In this document: piece after piece, positions 61,663-64,000 of the stretch | Layout of the letters: the number at the start of each line of letters is the position of its first letter | Numbering within the stretch: position 1 is the stretch's first letter | Assembly: GCF_051020975.1 (NCBI RefSeq) | Contig: NW_027478160.1 | Coordinates: forward strand, 13,228,001-13,292,000 | Reading direction: 5' to 3' | Length of the DNA: 64,000 nt | Source: Osmia lignaria lignaria | Lineage: Eukaryota > Arthropoda > Insecta > Hymenoptera > Megachilidae | The notes under the pieces: generated by a model | Told to the model about the DNA's origin: nothing | What the model saw: the letters and a program-made list of their open reading frames with translations, nothing else | The model's database searches: none | Position numbers and translations under genes: made by a program

Positions 61663-61981
61663 ATATCTCGGAAACGAAGCGAGCTATGGCAAAATGTTAA
61701 GAGACGTTTTTTGTAGAGAATTAAGTTTCCTACTTTTTATGTTCTATCATATTTTTTGATCAGAAGCGTAGTTTTCGAGATACATCGAGATATTTAAAAG
61801 TTCCGAAGCCGCACCAACATAATAGAGATACAGAAACACCGTGGCCCCTTTCTTTGAGATAACTCTGCACTAGTGCGAGCCGCAAATGCCACTTCCAGCT
61901 TAGCTGTGCAGAAGAACAACAAGAAGAAGAAATATCTCGAAATATGTCCGTCAGGCCCCTTCCCTTGAGATAAATATGCAA
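61663..61981 (-). repeat. 319-bp monomer with a 3-bp deletion
   Basis: On the plus strand GTGCAGAAGAACAAC is seen where other inverted monomers have GTGCAGAAGAAGAACAAC, a loss of one trinucleotide in the purine tract. The monomer also has private changes AATATGCAAATAT and CTCGGTAACG at its end. Confidence 0.85.
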
Positions 61982-62303
61982 ATATCTCGGTAACGAAGCG
62001 AGCTATGGCAAAATGTTAAGAGACCTTTTTTGTAGAGAATTAAGTTTCCTATTTTTTTTCTTCTATGATATTTTTTGATCAGATGCGTAGTTCTCGAGAT
62101 ATATCAAGATATTTAAAAGTTCCGAAGCCGCACCAACATAATAGAGATACAGAAACACCGTGGCCCCTCTCTTTGAGATAACTCTGCACTATTGCGAGCT
62201 GCAAATGCCACTTCCAGCTTAGCTGTGCAGAAGAAGAACAACAAGAAGAAGAAATATCTCGAAATATGTCCGTCAGGCCCCTTCCCTTGAGATAAATCTG
62301 CAA

Positions 62304-62625
62304 ATATCTCGGAAACGAAGCGAGCTATGGCAAAATGTTTAGAGACCTTTCTTGTAGAGAATTAAGTTTCCTACTTTTTATGTAGTATGATATTTTTTGA
62401 TCAGATGCGTAGTTCTCGAGATATATCAAGATATTTAAAACTTCCGAAGCCGCACCAACATAATAGAGATACAGAAACACCGTGGCCCCTTTCTTTGGGA
62501 TAACTCTGCACTATTGCGAGCTGCAAATGCCACTTCCAGCTTAGCTGTGCAGAACAAGAACATCAAGAAGAAGAAATATCTCGAAATATGTCCGTCAGGC
62601 CACTTCCCTTGAGATAAATCTGCAA
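62304..62625 (-). repeat. Diverged inverted monomer with TGA variant
   Basis: It carries several private changes (AAACTTCCG, TTGGGATAAC, GGCCACTTCC) and CATCAAG, which on the minus strand is the CTTGATG variant also present in forward monomers at 46171, 46493, 48747 and 49069. The recurrent 74-codon frame is interrupted here. Confidence 0.7.
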
Positions 62626-63913
62626 ATATCTCGGAAACGAAGCGAGCTATGGCAAAATGTTAAGAGACCTTTTTTGTAGAGAATTATGTTTCCTACTTTT
62701 TATGTTCGATGATATTTTTTGATCAGATGCGTAGTTCTCGAGATATATCAAGATATTTAAAAGTTCCGAAGCTGCACCAACATAATAGAGGTACAGAAAC
62801 ACCGTGGCCTCTTTCTTTGAGATAACTCTGCACTATTGCGAGCTGCAAATGCCGCTTCGAGCTTAGCTGTGCAGAAGAAGAACAACAAGAAGAAGAAATA
62901 TCTCGAAATATGTCCGTCAGACCCCTTCCCTTGAGATGAATCTGCAAATATCTCGGAAACGAAGCGAGCTATGGCAAAATGTTAAGAGACCTTTTTTGTA
63001 GAGAATAATGTTTCCTACAATTTACGTTCTATGATATTTTTTGATCAGAAGCGTAGTTTTCGAGATATATCGAGATATTTAAAAGTTCCGAAGCCGCACC
63101 AACATAATAGAGATACAGAAACACCGTGGCCCCTTTCTTTGAGATAACTCTGCACTATTGCGACCTGCAAATGCCACTTCCAGCTCAGCTGTGCAGAAGA
63201 AGAACAACAAGAAGAAGAAATATCTCGAAATATGTCCGTCAGGCCCCTTCCCTTGAGATAAATCTGCAAATATCTCGGAAACGAAGCGAGCTATGGCAAA
63301 ATGTTAAGAGACCTTTTTCGTAGAGAATTAAGTTTCCTACTTTTTATGTTCTATGATATTTTTTGATCAGATGCGTAGTTCTCGAGATATATCAAGATAT
63401 TTAAAAGTTCCGAAACCGCACCAACATAATAGAGATACAGAAACACCGTGGCCCCTTTCTTTGAGATAACTCTGCACTAGTGCGAGCCGCAAATGCCACT
63501 TCCAGCTTAGCTGTGCAGAAGAAGAACAACAAGAAGAAGAAATATCTCGAAATATGTCCGTCAGGGCCCTTCCCTTGAGATAAATCTGCAAATATCTCGG
63601 AAACGAAGCGAGCTATGGCAAAATGTTAAGAGACCTTTTTTGTAGAGAATTAAGTTTCCTACTTTTTATGTTCTATGATATTTTTTGATCAGAAGCGTAG
63701 TTTTCGAGATATATCGAGATATTTAAAAGTTCCGAAGCCGCACCAACATAATAGAGATACAGAAACACCGTGGCCCCTTTCTTTGAGATAACTCTGCACT
63801 AGTGCGAGCTGCAAATGCCACTTCCAGCTTAGCTGTGCAGAAGAAGAACAACAAGAAGAAGAAATATCTCGAAATATGTCCGTCAGGCCCCTTCCCTTGA
63901 GATAAATCTGCAA

Positions 63914-64000
63914 ATATCTCGGAAACGAAGCGAGCCATGGCAAAATGTTAAGAGACCTTTTTTGTAGAGAATTATGTTTCCTACTTTTTATGTTCGATGA
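63914..64000 (-). repeat. Partial inverted monomer at the right window edge
   Basis: The last 87 bases match the 3' part of a minus-strand monomer (AAAATGTTAAGAGACC, GAATTATGTTTCC, TTCGATGA on the plus strand). The inverted array extends past the window. Confidence 0.9.

Larger units (their letters stand above)
60620..64000 (-). repeat. 322-bp satellite array, inverted block (about 10.5 monomers)
   Basis: Reading the minus strand, monomer starts (TTGCAG) lie at 60696, 61018, 61340, 61662, 61981, 62303, 62625, 62947, 63269, 63591 and 63913. Classes include Qa at the junction, V (GCAGGTCGC) at 61340 and 63269, and a distinctive class at 61018 and 62947 (plus strand GCTGCACCAAC, GAGGTACAG, GCCTCTTTC). 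Private changes are more frequent than in the forward block. The array continues beyond the right window edge. Confidence 0.97.

Noticed and set aside
60620..64000. Transposable element with terminal inverted repeats around the junction
   Set aside because: Everything on both sides is ordinary satellite monomer; there is no transposase, target-site duplication or bounded element.
1..64000. 5S rRNA, tRNA or snRNA tandem genes
   Set aside because: I see no internal Pol III A/B-box pair, no T-run terminator in the expected place and no recognisable RNA gene sequence in the monomer.

Overview
The whole 64 kb window is one block of tandemly repeated satellite DNA. I find no gene, RNA gene, mobile element or unique sequence in it. 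The monomer is 322 bp and about 39% G+C (126 of 322 bases in the copy at 3666-3987). About 199 monomers are present. The setting is a eukaryotic heterochromatic, possibly centromeric or pericentromeric, array. The sequence does not reveal the species; an arthropod is a weak guess and nothing more.

Layout. Positions 1-60617 hold about 188 head-to-tail monomers in one orientation. Taking the monomer to begin at TTGCAG, starts fall at 124+322k up to 23952 and at 24275+322k up to 60339, so a single 1-bp insertion near 24112 is the only length change in 60 kb. At 60617-60620 the array flips: from 60620 to 64000 the same satellite runs on the minus strand (about 10 full monomers), with one 3-bp deletion. 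The two arrays converge tail to tail with no foreign DNA between them.

Monomer variants are arranged in higher-order repeats (HORs). The left domain (1 to about 23 kb) carries variant classes that I call P, M, S, V and Qa. It includes a 5-mer duplication (4954-8173) and a chain of 5-mer and 8-mer HORs (11394-22341). The middle domain (about 24-42 kb) is dominated by four nearly identical copies of a 10-mer HOR of 3220 bp (29105-41984). The 42-50 kb part has 966-bp and 644-bp units, and 50-60.6 kb has 3-mer units and patchwork. Several monomers are visible chimeras, two of them having the structures expected from unequal exchange between neighbouring P and V monomers. A roughly 0.7-0.9 kb tract at 52.8-53.6 kb looks copied from one specific 10-mer HOR unit 51 monomers away. 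The inverted block shares its classes (V, Qa and a rare spacer haplotype) with the left end of the window, not with the array it abuts.

Coding content. A 74-codon open frame recurs in nearly every monomer, but it begins at TTG, has an in-frame TAG just upstream, varies freely in amino acids and changes frame from copy to copy because 322 is not a multiple of three. I treat it as a by-product of repetition, not as a gene. All variant comparisons were made by eye; sequence identities were not computed.
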